Shown here: positions 1-5,959 of the stretch, piece by piece
Layout: each line of letters opens with the position of its first letter
Numbering within the stretch: the stretch's first letter is position 1
DNA from: an uncultured Eubacterium sp.
Lineage (GTDB): Bacteria; Bacillota_A; Clostridia; Lachnospirales; Lachnospiraceae
Length of the DNA stretch: 6,510 nt
NCBI GenBank assembly: GCA_948468465.1
Contig: CAOKJJ010000236.1
Location: forward strand, 1-6,510
Direction: 5' to 3'
Notes under the pieces: model-generated
Database searches by the model: none
What the model saw: only the letters and a program-made list of their open reading frames with translations
What the model was told of the DNA's origin: nothing
Position numbers and translations under genes: made by a program

Positions 1-42
1 GATACGGGAGATGAAGGGAATGTAGAAAATGAGTCTGAATGA
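1..42 (+). CDS. possible 3' end of an upstream gene (partial)
   Basis: Two frames are open from the window edge. One reads DTGDEGNVENESE and stops with TGA at 40-42, overlapping the start of phoH by 14 bases. The other reads IREMKGM and stops with TAG at 23-25, three bases before the phoH ATG. Both layouts would fit a tightly packed operon. In related Firmicutes the gene before phoH is often the sporulation gene yqfD, but too little is present here to identify it. That an upstream gene ends here is inferred mainly from the lack of any promoter-sized gap before phoH. Confidence 0.3.
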   Translation, partial: DTGDEGNVENESE

Positions 43-1060
43 GATATGCATGGAACTGCCGTCGGATCATATGGGAAATATATTTGGACAGTTTGACGCT
101 TATTTGAAGATCATAGAAAGAAGCCTGCAGGTATCGGTAATCTGCAGAGATGAGCAGATCAGGATTTTAGGAGAACCGTCACATATTTCATCCGCAAAGC
201 AAGTCATTTCACAGCTCTTGGAGCTGTCTGTCCGCGGCAGCGCCATCACGCAGCAGAACGTGGATTATGCCATTGCGCTTGTAAAAGAACATGAAACGGC
301 TACGCTGGCGGAGATTGATGATTCCTGTGTCGGATATACGGTCAACGGCAAGCCGATCCGGCCAAAGACACTTGGCCAGAAAACTTATGTGGACCTGATC
401 AAAAACCGCATGATCGTATTTGGCACCGGCCCTGCAGGTACCGGAAAGACATACCTTGCAATGGCAATGGCCGTGGCGTCTTTTAAAAAAGAAGAAACGG
501 GCCGCATTATATTAACAAGGCCAGCCATCGAAGCAGGGGAAAAGCTGGGTTTTCTGCCAGGCGACCTGCAGAGCAAGGTAGATCCGTATCTGCGTCCGCT
601 CTATGATGCACTGCATCAGATTATGGGCGCCGAGACGTTTTTGAAAAATATGGAAAAAGGCCTGATTGAAGTAGCGCCTCTTGCCTATATGCGCGGACGT
701 ACCTTAGATAATTCTTTTATTATTTTGGATGAAGCGCAAAATACGACACCCGCGCAGATGAAAATGTTTTTAACAAGGATCGGATTTGGTTCCAAAGTCG
801 TTGTAACGGGTGACGCCACGCAAAAGGATCTTCCCGCGGATGCAAAATCCGGCCTGGATGTCGCATTGGAAGTATTAAAGCATGTAGAAGACATTGGCAT
901 TTGTGAATTGTCCAGCAAAGACGTTGTGCGTCATCCGCTTGTACAAAAGATAGTGAACGCGTATGAACAGTATGAAAAAAAACAGCAGGATTCCTTATCG
1001 CGCAAAAAACGTGCGAATGAGATCCATCGTAAAAAACAGGTGGCAAAATGGAAAGCATGA
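29..1060 (+). CDS. phoH: PhoH family ATPase (PhoH/YbeZ)
   Basis: Cytoplasmic P-loop NTPase of the PhoH family, 343 aa, close to the usual family length. Residues about 12-65 form the small KH-like N-terminal region, and the ATPase core covers about 110-315. Visible motifs are Walker A GPAGTGKT (134-141), Walker B IILDEAQN (231-238), the sensor-like TGDATQKDLP beginning at T260, and the family-typical RHP (301-303). The C-terminus is a lysine-rich tail, suited to RNA or ribosome contact. The ATG at 29 is preceded by AAGGGA (14-19) at 9 bases. In bacteria PhoH/YbeZ is genetically and physically linked to YbeY in rRNA processing, and ybeY lies two genes downstream here, which supports the same role. 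The 3' end overlaps the next gene. The family is clear; the exact biochemical activity (ATPase, possibly RNA helicase-like) is taken from family knowledge. Confidence 0.95.
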   Translation: MSLNEICMELPSDHMGNIFGQFDAYLKIIERSLQVSVICRDEQIRILGEPSHISSAKQVISQLLELSVRGSAITQQNVDYAIALVKEHETATLAEIDDSCVGYTVNGKPIRPKTLGQKTYVDLIKNRMIVFGTGPAGTGKTYLAMAMAVASFKKEETGRIILTRPAIEAGEKLGFLPGDLQSKVDPYLRPLYDALHQIMGAETFLKNMEKGLIEVAPLAYMRGRTLDNSFIILDEAQNTTPAQMKMFLTRIGFGSKVVVTGDATQKDLPADAKSGLDVALEVLKHVEDIGICELSSKDVVRHPLVQKIVNAYEQYEKKQQDSLSRKKRANEIHRKKQVAKWKA

Positions 1061-2238
1061 CAGAAGAAAGATTTATTGCGAAACGGCTTTTAAAACTTAT
1101 CTATATCGGATTCGTTACGCTGCTTGGAGGGATACTATTTGGCATTGTCCATCGGATGGCGCTTGGCGATATACTTGTTGTTTTATTTGTGGACATCCTG
1201 TTTGCGGTATCCTTTGCTTTTTATTTAGAAAGCGGCAGGCTGCATCGTGGCCGCCGCCCGGATTCTTCTGAAGATTATCAGCGTCTTTGTGTTTATTATA
1301 CGGCAGGCGTTTTCGTTATGGTCCTTGCTTCCTTTTGTCCGGCGTATACGGCGCCTGTGTTTGGCATTGCTTTTTTGCTGGCAGCAGGGCTTGACAGGGA
1401 ACAGGCATTTGCCGTCGCGCTGTTTTTTGACATTCATCTGGCGCTTAACGGCACTGTTTCCAATTACGTGATGACCTGCTATTTAATTATGATGCTGTTT
1501 GGAATTATGCTCACAGGCATGTACGAGCAAAAACAGCACCGTATTTACGCTGAAATGACCGCCTTTGCGTTACAGGTGGCGGTTCCTGTACTGTTTTATT
1601 ATCTGGACCAGGGCGTGCCGACACTGCGGCTTTTTCTGTCCGTTTTGCCGGGAAGCGTTTTAACGGTTGCGGGCATGCATTTTTTATACGACGGGCTGCA
1701 TTTCCGGTTGGAACATTTTGCGGAAATCAGTTTGGATACGATCGTAGATCCCAATTTTCACCTTGTACGGGAAATTAAGCGTTATTCCCAGGTCGATTAT
1801 AATCATGCCATCCGGGTATCCCGTATTGCCGCGCATTGTGCGTCTAAAATTAAAGTGAACGCAAAACTGGCTGCGGTCAGCGGCTTTTATTACCGGCTTG
1901 GCAAGTTCGGCGGAGAACCGTTTGTGCAAAGCGGTGTTATGATTGCACAGGACAATTGTTTTCCAAATAATGTCATTCAGATTCTGAGCGAATTTGGCGG
2001 GCAGGAAAATCCGATTTCTACGATTGAATCCGCAATCGTACATATTACGGATACGCTTGTCACAAAATTTGAGTTATTGGACCATACGACGCTTTCCAGC
2101 TCCTGGAACCGGGACATGGTGATTTACCAGACATTAAACGATGAGTCATCTTCCGGCATTTATGACCGCAGCGGACTGACGATGAACCAGTTTTTAAAAA
2201 TCAGAGAATTTCTTGCGAAGGAAGAAGAACTTTTATGA
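1048..2238 (+). CDS. PgpH/YqfF-related 7TM-HD membrane protein, degenerate active site
   Basis: A 396-aa integral membrane protein with a cytoplasmic C-terminal HD-like domain, related to the c-di-AMP phosphodiesterase PgpH (YqfF), which is about 710 aa. I see about eight hydrophobic segments (near 15-34, 42-60, 80-97, 102-115, 118-134, 140-158, 169-186, 193-213). This matches the one-plus-seven layout of PgpH, but the large external 7TMR-HDED domain between segments 1 and 2 is reduced to a loop of about 8 residues. Homology is clearest at the join to the HD domain (DPNFHLVREI, 234-243) and at LGK (284-286). Metal-binding positions are mostly lost: His253 and Asp335 remain, but the HD pair is Tyr282-Arg283 and the HHG motif is Phe316-Gly317-Gly318. 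Hydrolase activity is therefore unlikely; a binding or scaffolding role is inference. The gene overlaps phoH by 13 bases. An ATG at 1057 would instead give an ATGA overlap, though AGGTGG (1038-1043) sits nearer the first ATG. Confidence 0.85.
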   Translation: MESMTEERFIAKRLLKLIYIGFVTLLGGILFGIVHRMALGDILVVLFVDILFAVSFAFYLESGRLHRGRRPDSSEDYQRLCVYYTAGVFVMVLASFCPAYTAPVFGIAFLLAAGLDREQAFAVALFFDIHLALNGTVSNYVMTCYLIMMLFGIMLTGMYEQKQHRIYAEMTAFALQVAVPVLFYYLDQGVPTLRLFLSVLPGSVLTVAGMHFLYDGLHFRLEHFAEISLDTIVDPNFHLVREIKRYSQVDYNHAIRVSRIAAHCASKIKVNAKLAAVSGFYYRLGKFGGEPFVQSGVMIAQDNCFPNNVIQILSEFGGQENPISTIESAIVHITDTLVTKFELLDHTTLSSSWNRDMVIYQTLNDESSSGIYDRSGLTMNQFLKIREFLAKEEELL

Positions 2239-2318
2239 GGCAATGTCATTTACTTGACGGATTCCCGGACGACTCTGCGCCTGGCGGGATGGTTTTGGCG
2301 GTCGGAATAATAAAATAA
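2235..2318 (+). CDS. possible 27-codon ORF coupled to the HD-protein stop
   Basis: An ATG overlaps the stop codon of the membrane HD gene in an ATGA arrangement (2235-2238) and opens a 27-codon frame beginning MRQCHLLDGFPDD and ending at TAA 2316-2318. AAGGAA at 2218-2223, 11 bases upstream, could serve as a weak ribosome binding site. The part up to about 2305 is visibly richer in G+C than the A/T-rich sequence that follows, as expected of coding or formerly coding sequence. I recognise no family and predict no membrane segment. It may be a real short peptide, a relic of a longer gene, or chance. Confidence is low. Confidence 0.2.
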   Translation: MRQCHLLDGFPDDSAPGGMVLAVGIIK

Positions 2319-2331
2319 AAATAATAAAATA
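2306..2331 (+). repeat. 14-base A/T direct repeat upstream of ybeY
   Basis: The 12-mer AATAATAAAATA occurs perfectly twice, at 2306-2317 and 2320-2331, separated by two A residues. The period is therefore 14 bases. It lies in the spacer just before the ybeY ribosome binding site. It could act as an unstructured ribosome-loading region or a flexible, AT-rich DNA element, or it may simply be slippage-generated low-complexity sequence. AATAAT within it resembles a -10 box, but I find no well-spaced -35 partner. Confidence 0.5.
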
Positions 2332-2344
2332 TAGGAACAAAAAA

Positions 2345-2350
2345 AGGAGG
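2345..2350 (+). promoter_or_regulatory. ribosome binding site that decides the ybeY start
   Basis: A perfect AGGAGG lies 8 bases before the ATG at 2359 and only 5 before the in-frame TTG at 2356, so ATG is preferred. The spacer is self-complementary to it: AAGG (2344-2347) can pair with CCTT (2354-2357) around a six-base loop, which might partly mask the site. Confidence 0.7.
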
Positions 2351-2358
2351 GCCCCTTG

Positions 2359-2853
2359 ATGACAGTCAGTGTCGAAGAAGAAATAAACGCCGACTTTTCG
2401 TTTGACTTTGAAAAAACTGCAGGAGACGTGATCCGCTATACGATCGCACATGAAAAGTTTCCGTTTGAAGCGGAGGTAAATTTGCTGCTGACCGATGATG
2501 AAGGCATTCAAATGATGAACAAAGAGTTCCGAAATATTGACAGCCCGACAGATGTGCTGTCTTTTCCGATGATTCATTATGAGTCAGCCGGTGATTTTAC
2601 GAAACTGGAAGCAGATGCTGATAATTTTAATCCGGATACCGGAGAGGTCGTGCTTGGGGATATTATACTGAATACCGAGCGGGTAAAGCAGCAGGCGGAG
2701 AGTTTTGGACATAGTGAATTACGCGAGTTTGCATTTTTGATCGTACATAGTATGCTGCATTTGTTTGGATACGATCATATGACAGAGGAAGAAGCGGATG
2801 CTATGGAACAAGTGCAGAGAGAAATTTTAGAGGAACTGCATATTTTAAGGTAG
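2359..2853 (+). CDS. ybeY: YbeY endoribonuclease / rRNA maturation factor
   Basis: A 164-aa single-domain metalloprotein of the YbeY (UPF0054) family, normal for its length. The zinc-binding signature HxxxHxxxxxH is intact as HSMLHLFGYDH, with His130, His134 and His140. The upstream family motifs SPTDVLSFPM (about residues 55-64) and GDIILN (about 97-102) are also present. YbeY acts in the cytoplasm on the 16S rRNA 3' end and in 70S quality control, and works with the PhoH family partner encoded two genes upstream. I chose ATG 2359 over TTG 2356 because of its spacing from AGGAGG. The gene stands between two A-rich repetitive spacers, so its expression may be partly uncoupled from that of its neighbours. 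Identification is firm. Substrate details are known from homologues rather than shown here. Confidence 0.97.
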   Translation: MTVSVEEEINADFSFDFEKTAGDVIRYTIAHEKFPFEAEVNLLLTDDEGIQMMNKEFRNIDSPTDVLSFPMIHYESAGDFTKLEADADNFNPDTGEVVLGDIILNTERVKQQAESFGHSELREFAFLIVHSMLHLFGYDHMTEEEADAMEQVQREILEELHILR

Positions 2854-2856
2854 AAG

Positions 2857-2941
2857 ATGCAAAATAACTTATGCAAAAAAAATATACAAAAAATATGCAA
2901 ACAAAGATATAAAAAAATATACAAAAAAAGATACAAAAAAC
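2857..2941 (+). repeat. A-tract tandem repeats between ybeY and the DUF3048 gene
   Basis: The spacer consists of about seven imperfect units of the form ATRYRCAAAAAA, starting near 2857, 2871, 2882, 2893, 2907, 2917 and 2931, so spaced 10-14 bases apart. It is almost free of C and G on this strand. A-tracts repeating near the helical period are a known cause of DNA curvature, and the transcript here would be unstructured. No terminator hairpin is seen. The region is either a curved, promoter-stimulating or ribosome-standby element, or slippage-derived filler. Confidence 0.6.
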
Positions 2942-2976
2942 AGAAGACAGAAAGGTAAAAAGCAAAAGGTACGAAC

Positions 2977-4185
2977 ATGGAAAAGGAATGGATCAAGACC
3001 AAACAGGGCAGACAGCTGGAAACGTGCAGGCATGGGCAATTCAGAAAAAAAATAATGTTTGGCATTGCAGCCGCGGCAGGTATAGGTATGCTGTTAGGCG
3101 GCTGCGGAAAAAAAGAAGAGGAAGCATTGCCTGTGCCAAAGCCGCAGACAGTTGTGGAGGAGGATACAACACCGGAGGAAGAAGAGACAGTTGTGGAAGA
3201 AGAAACAGCTGTGGAAGATAAGGATCTTCATGAAGGAGAAGCCATAAGTCTTCTGACTGGGGAATGGGTCGACGAAAAACTGGCAAAGCAGCGTCCGATT
3301 TCCTGTATGATCGGGAATACCGACAGTGCGCTGCCGCAATATGGCATTGGAGAGGCGCAGGTCATTTACGAGGCTCCGGTAGAAGGCGGGCTGACACGTT
3401 TAATGGGAATTTTCCAGGATTATAAAGCTCTGAAAAAGCTTGGTTCTGTAAGGAGCAGCCGTTTGTATTACGCATATTATTCCATGGGGTTTGACGCGAT
3501 CTATCTTCACTACGGACAGGCTTCCTATGCGCAGGGATTTTTGGAAAGCGGGCAGATTGACGACCTTAACGGCCTTGAGTATGCCGTTGACCAGGCCGTT
3601 ATCTACAGAGACTCCGCAAAAAAAGCCCCGCACAATGCCTACGCCACAGGGGAGGGCCTTGCAGCCGGCGTGGAATTAAAAAAATATGAACCGGAATATG
3701 AAGAAGGTTTTAACGGACATTACCAGTTTGCGCCAGACGATCATCCGACCGCGTTAAGCGGGTCAACCTGTCAGGACGCGGCTGTCGTACAGCCTGGATA
3801 TTTGATTAATAAGCCATATTTTGAATATAATTCAAAGGATGGTTTATACTATCGTTATCAGTATGGCAGCAGGCATATAGACGGCAATGATTCCAGCCAG
3901 CTTGCAGTAAAAAACATTCTTATCCAAAATTCAAACGTTCGTACACTGGATGATAAAGGGTATCTGGAGATCGCTACAACCGGAGAAGGCACTGGCTGGT
4001 ATATTACCGATGGAAAAGCAATAGACCTTACCTGGAAGCGTGCAGATAATTTTTCACCAACACAATATTTTGACAGTGACGGCAATGAAATTGTATTAAA
4101 CCAGGGGAAGACATGGGTCTGCATTACTGATAATTCGCATCTGGACAGAGTGCATATTTATGCGGATGCTGCACAGATGCAGTAG
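2977..4185 (+). CDS. YerB-like DUF3048 lipoprotein
   Basis: A 402-aa predicted lipoprotein. A basic N-terminal region (residues 1-26) precedes a hydrophobic stretch (27-41) ending in the lipobox LGGC, with lipidation expected at Cys43. An acidic low-complexity linker (about 47-85) carries three imperfect copies of a TVVEE/TAVED unit and probably spaces the domain from the membrane. The N-terminal DUF3048 domain begins at Arg106-Pro107 and contains GSVRSSR (156-162), LHYGQ (177-181) and PHN (218-220). The C-terminal domain covers about 270-395 and contains GKTWVCI (377-383). The pattern agrees with B. subtilis YerB. Its molecular function is unknown; the location is expected to be the outer face of the membrane. 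The n-region is unusually long, but the alternative start Met27 would remove all positive charge from the signal peptide. A weak AAGG (2966-2969) lies 7 bases before the ATG. Confidence 0.9.
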   Translation: MEKEWIKTKQGRQLETCRHGQFRKKIMFGIAAAAGIGMLLGGCGKKEEEALPVPKPQTVVEEDTTPEEEETVVEEETAVEDKDLHEGEAISLLTGEWVDEKLAKQRPISCMIGNTDSALPQYGIGEAQVIYEAPVEGGLTRLMGIFQDYKALKKLGSVRSSRLYYAYYSMGFDAIYLHYGQASYAQGFLESGQIDDLNGLEYAVDQAVIYRDSAKKAPHNAYATGEGLAAGVELKKYEPEYEEGFNGHYQFAPDDHPTALSGSTCQDAAVVQPGYLINKPYFEYNSKDGLYYRYQYGSRHIDGNDSSQLAVKNILIQNSNVRTLDDKGYLEIATTGEGTGWYITDGKAIDLTWKRADNFSPTQYFDSDGNEIVLNQGKTWVCITDNSHLDRVHIYADAAQMQ

Positions 4186-4200
4186 GATTGTGAAAACGAT

Positions 4201-5880
4201 ATGACAGACAGAAACAAAAACAGAAAAAAAGCCCGCAGACAGAAACGGGATAAAAAGCAGGATTTTCTGATGCAGGGCGGCATACTGGCCTCAGCAGCGA
4301 TATTAGGCCGGATTATCGGACTGATCTACCGGATCCCGCTGACATCGGTGATCGGTGATCTTGGGAATAATTATTATGGGTGTGCATTTGATATTTATAA
4401 TATTTTTCTGCTTATTTCTTCTTACAGCCTGCCGATGGCGGTTTCGCGCATTGTATCGGATTACCGCTCTAAGGGAGAGTCCAAAAATGCATACCGTGTG
4501 TTAAAGTGCGCCTTTTTATTTGCGATGTTCGCAGGCGCCGCAGCCTGCGCGGCCATTTTTTTCGGCGCCCGATTCATCACGGGAACTATTTTTCAGACAC
4601 CCCTTAGCATGTACGCACTGCGCGTACTGGCGCCAACGCTTTTGATTACCGCATTTTTAGGCGTACTGCGCGGGTTCTTCCAGGGAATGGAAAATATGTA
4701 TCCAAGCGCGGTTTCGCAGGTGCTGGAACAGCTTGTCAACGCTTTTGTCAGCGTGCTGGCAGCTTATTATCTTGCCTCCCGCGGCGGACGCATCGGCAAG
4801 GTACTGGCAAACGAAGAAGGCTATCATGCCGCCTATGGCGCGGCGGGGGCAGCCGTCGGAACAACGGTTGGCGCAGCTTTTTCGCTGCTGTTTTTATATA
4901 TTTTGTACAAGGGATTTATTCGGATTTGGCGCAAAAAGATGCGCAGGGAACATATAAAAAGAATCCCGAATGAAATATTGTTCCGCAGAATGATGCTTAC
5001 GGTACTGCCGTTTTTAGCCGCATCGGTGCTGTTTAATATCAATATCGTTGTCGAGCAGGGAATTTTTAAGCATATGATGAAAGGGCAGGCAGCGGCTGAA
5101 CAGATTGCATTATGGTGGGGCGTATTTTCCGGCAAGTTCCGCACATTAATCAATTTGCCGATCGCGATTGCCGCGGCAATCGGAGCAGCCTGCATCCCAA
5201 GCATAACAGCTTCGTTTGTAAAAGAGCAGCATGAAGAAGCTGCGGAAAAGACAGAGCTTGCAATCCGGTTTGCGATGCTGATCGCATTTCCGTTTTCTTT
5301 TGTGCTGATGCTGTTATCTGAACCCCTCATGCAATTTTTATTTCAGGATTCCCAGCCGTTGGCCTCAGGACTGCTGCTAGCAGGAGGCATCATCGTTGTT
5401 TTTTATTCACTTTCAACCGTTACGGCCAGCATTCTGCAGGGCATCGGAAAGCTTCGCGCGCCCGTTGTGAACAGCGGAATTTCCCTTATTTTGGAAGTGA
5501 TTACACTGATCGCGCTGCTGAAATTGACGAACCTGCATATTTATGCGGTAGTTGCTGCAATGGCGGTATTCGGTGTTTGCGTTACGCTGCTGAATCAAAT
5601 AGCACTGTACCGGAGCGGATACTGGGCGCCCGAGTTTATGAAGACATTTGTACTGCCTGGAGTATGTGCTTCTATCATGGCATCTATGAGCTGGATTATT
5701 GAGACAGCGCTAAGCCAGGTAGTGGAATGGAAATATGTAACCGTTCCGGTTGCCGTCGTATGCGGCATAATCGTATATTTTATTTTACTGCTGACGCTGC
5801 GCGCAATGACACCAGATGAAATGCGCCAGATGCCGGGCGGAAAATTGATGGCGAATATGATGGAACGCATGATACCATAA
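4201..5880 (+). CDS. MOP-superfamily flippase, SpoVB/YtgP (MurJ-like) type
   Basis: A 559-aa polytopic membrane protein of the MATE/Wzx/MurJ superfamily, most like the SpoVB/YtgP group of Firmicutes. Proteins of this group are thought to flip lipid-linked cell-wall or polysaccharide precursors across the membrane, YtgP acting on lipid II. After a very basic cytoplasmic N-terminus (1-20) come about 14 hydrophobic segments. Family hallmarks are GLIYRIPLTSVIGD (40-53), LRGFFQGMENMYPSAVSQ (156-173), and the repeat-like ILQGIGKLRAPVVNSG (411-426). The C-terminal MPGGKLM is also typical. The gene starts 15 bases after the lipoprotein gene with only a weak AGGA (4184-4187), which suggests translational coupling. 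An alternative start at Met24 (4270) has a better spaced AGGA but would lose the basic tail. Whether it serves vegetative wall synthesis, spore cortex or capsule cannot be told from the sequence. Confidence 0.9.
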   Translation: MTDRNKNRKKARRQKRDKKQDFLMQGGILASAAILGRIIGLIYRIPLTSVIGDLGNNYYGCAFDIYNIFLLISSYSLPMAVSRIVSDYRSKGESKNAYRVLKCAFLFAMFAGAAACAAIFFGARFITGTIFQTPLSMYALRVLAPTLLITAFLGVLRGFFQGMENMYPSAVSQVLEQLVNAFVSVLAAYYLASRGGRIGKVLANEEGYHAAYGAAGAAVGTTVGAAFSLLFLYILYKGFIRIWRKKMRREHIKRIPNEILFRRMMLTVLPFLAASVLFNINIVVEQGIFKHMMKGQAAAEQIALWWGVFSGKFRTLINLPIAIAAAIGAACIPSITASFVKEQHEEAAEKTELAIRFAMLIAFPFSFVLMLLSEPLMQFLFQDSQPLASGLLLAGGIIVVFYSLSTVTASILQGIGKLRAPVVNSGISLILEVITLIALLKLTNLHIYAVVAAMAVFGVCVTLLNQIALYRSGYWAPEFMKTFVLPGVCASIMASMSWIIETALSQVVEWKYVTVPVAVVCGIIVYFILLLTLRAMTPDEMRQMPGGKLMANMMERMIP

Positions 5881-5902
5881 TACAATCATAAGATCATACA
5901 AT
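5875..5902 (+). promoter_or_regulatory. candidate sigma-E/K-type sporulation promoter
   Basis: CATACAAT at 5895-5902 matches the sigma-E -10 consensus CATACAHT exactly. CCATAAT at 5875-5881, across the flippase stop codon, resembles the -35 KMATATT, with a 13-base spacer. The same -10, extended to CATACAATA, also fits the sigma-K pattern CATANNNTA. It lies between the flippase and the BofC-like gene, so it would drive the latter with a leader of roughly 120 bases. This is a motif match only. Confidence 0.35.
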
Positions 5903-5929
5903 AATTTATCACAAATATTTATTTGATAT

Positions 5930-5959
5930 GTATAAAATGGAAAAAAGCTGTGCATACTT
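5930..5959 (+). promoter_or_regulatory. candidate sigma-G-type forespore promoter
   Basis: GTATA at 5930-5934 fits the sigma-G -35 consensus GHATR. It is followed after 18 bases by CATACTT (5953-5959), which matches CATWHTA except at the last base. In B. subtilis bofC is a forespore gene under sigma-G, so a sigma-G-like site before a BofC-like gene is consistent. The region is AT-rich, so chance matches are possible, and GTATAAAA here could also be read as part of a housekeeping -10. Confidence 0.4.

Noticed and set aside
1684..2043. A 119-codon minus-strand frame inside the membrane HD gene
   Set aside because: It is antisense to the conserved HD-domain region, has no recognisable motif and no suitable initiation site.
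2263..2300. Possible terminator hairpin after the HD gene (TCCCG with CGGGA)
   Set aside because: The stem is five pairs around a long loop, and no run of T follows; the sequence after it is A-rich on this strand.
2254..2331. Housekeeping promoter before ybeY built from TTGACG (2254-2259) or TTGGCG (2295-2300)
   Set aside because: TTGACG has no -10 at a usable distance, and TTGGCG pairs with AATAAT only at a 19-base spacing, so neither is convincing.
2356..2358. TTG as the start codon of ybeY
   Set aside because: It is only 5 bases from AGGAGG, while the next codon is ATG at 8 bases, which is the better spacing and codon.
2775..3065. A 96-codon minus-strand frame rich in Phe, Leu and Cys that looks like a membrane peptide
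   Set aside because: It is the reverse of the A-rich spacer and of flanking coding sequence of ybeY and the lipoprotein gene. The hydrophobic character follows from T-rich codons, and there is no ribosome binding site.
4833..5330. A 165-codon minus-strand frame inside the flippase gene
   Set aside because: It lies wholly within a well-supported membrane protein gene and its sequence resembles no family; it is the antisense shadow of Ala/Ile-rich codons.
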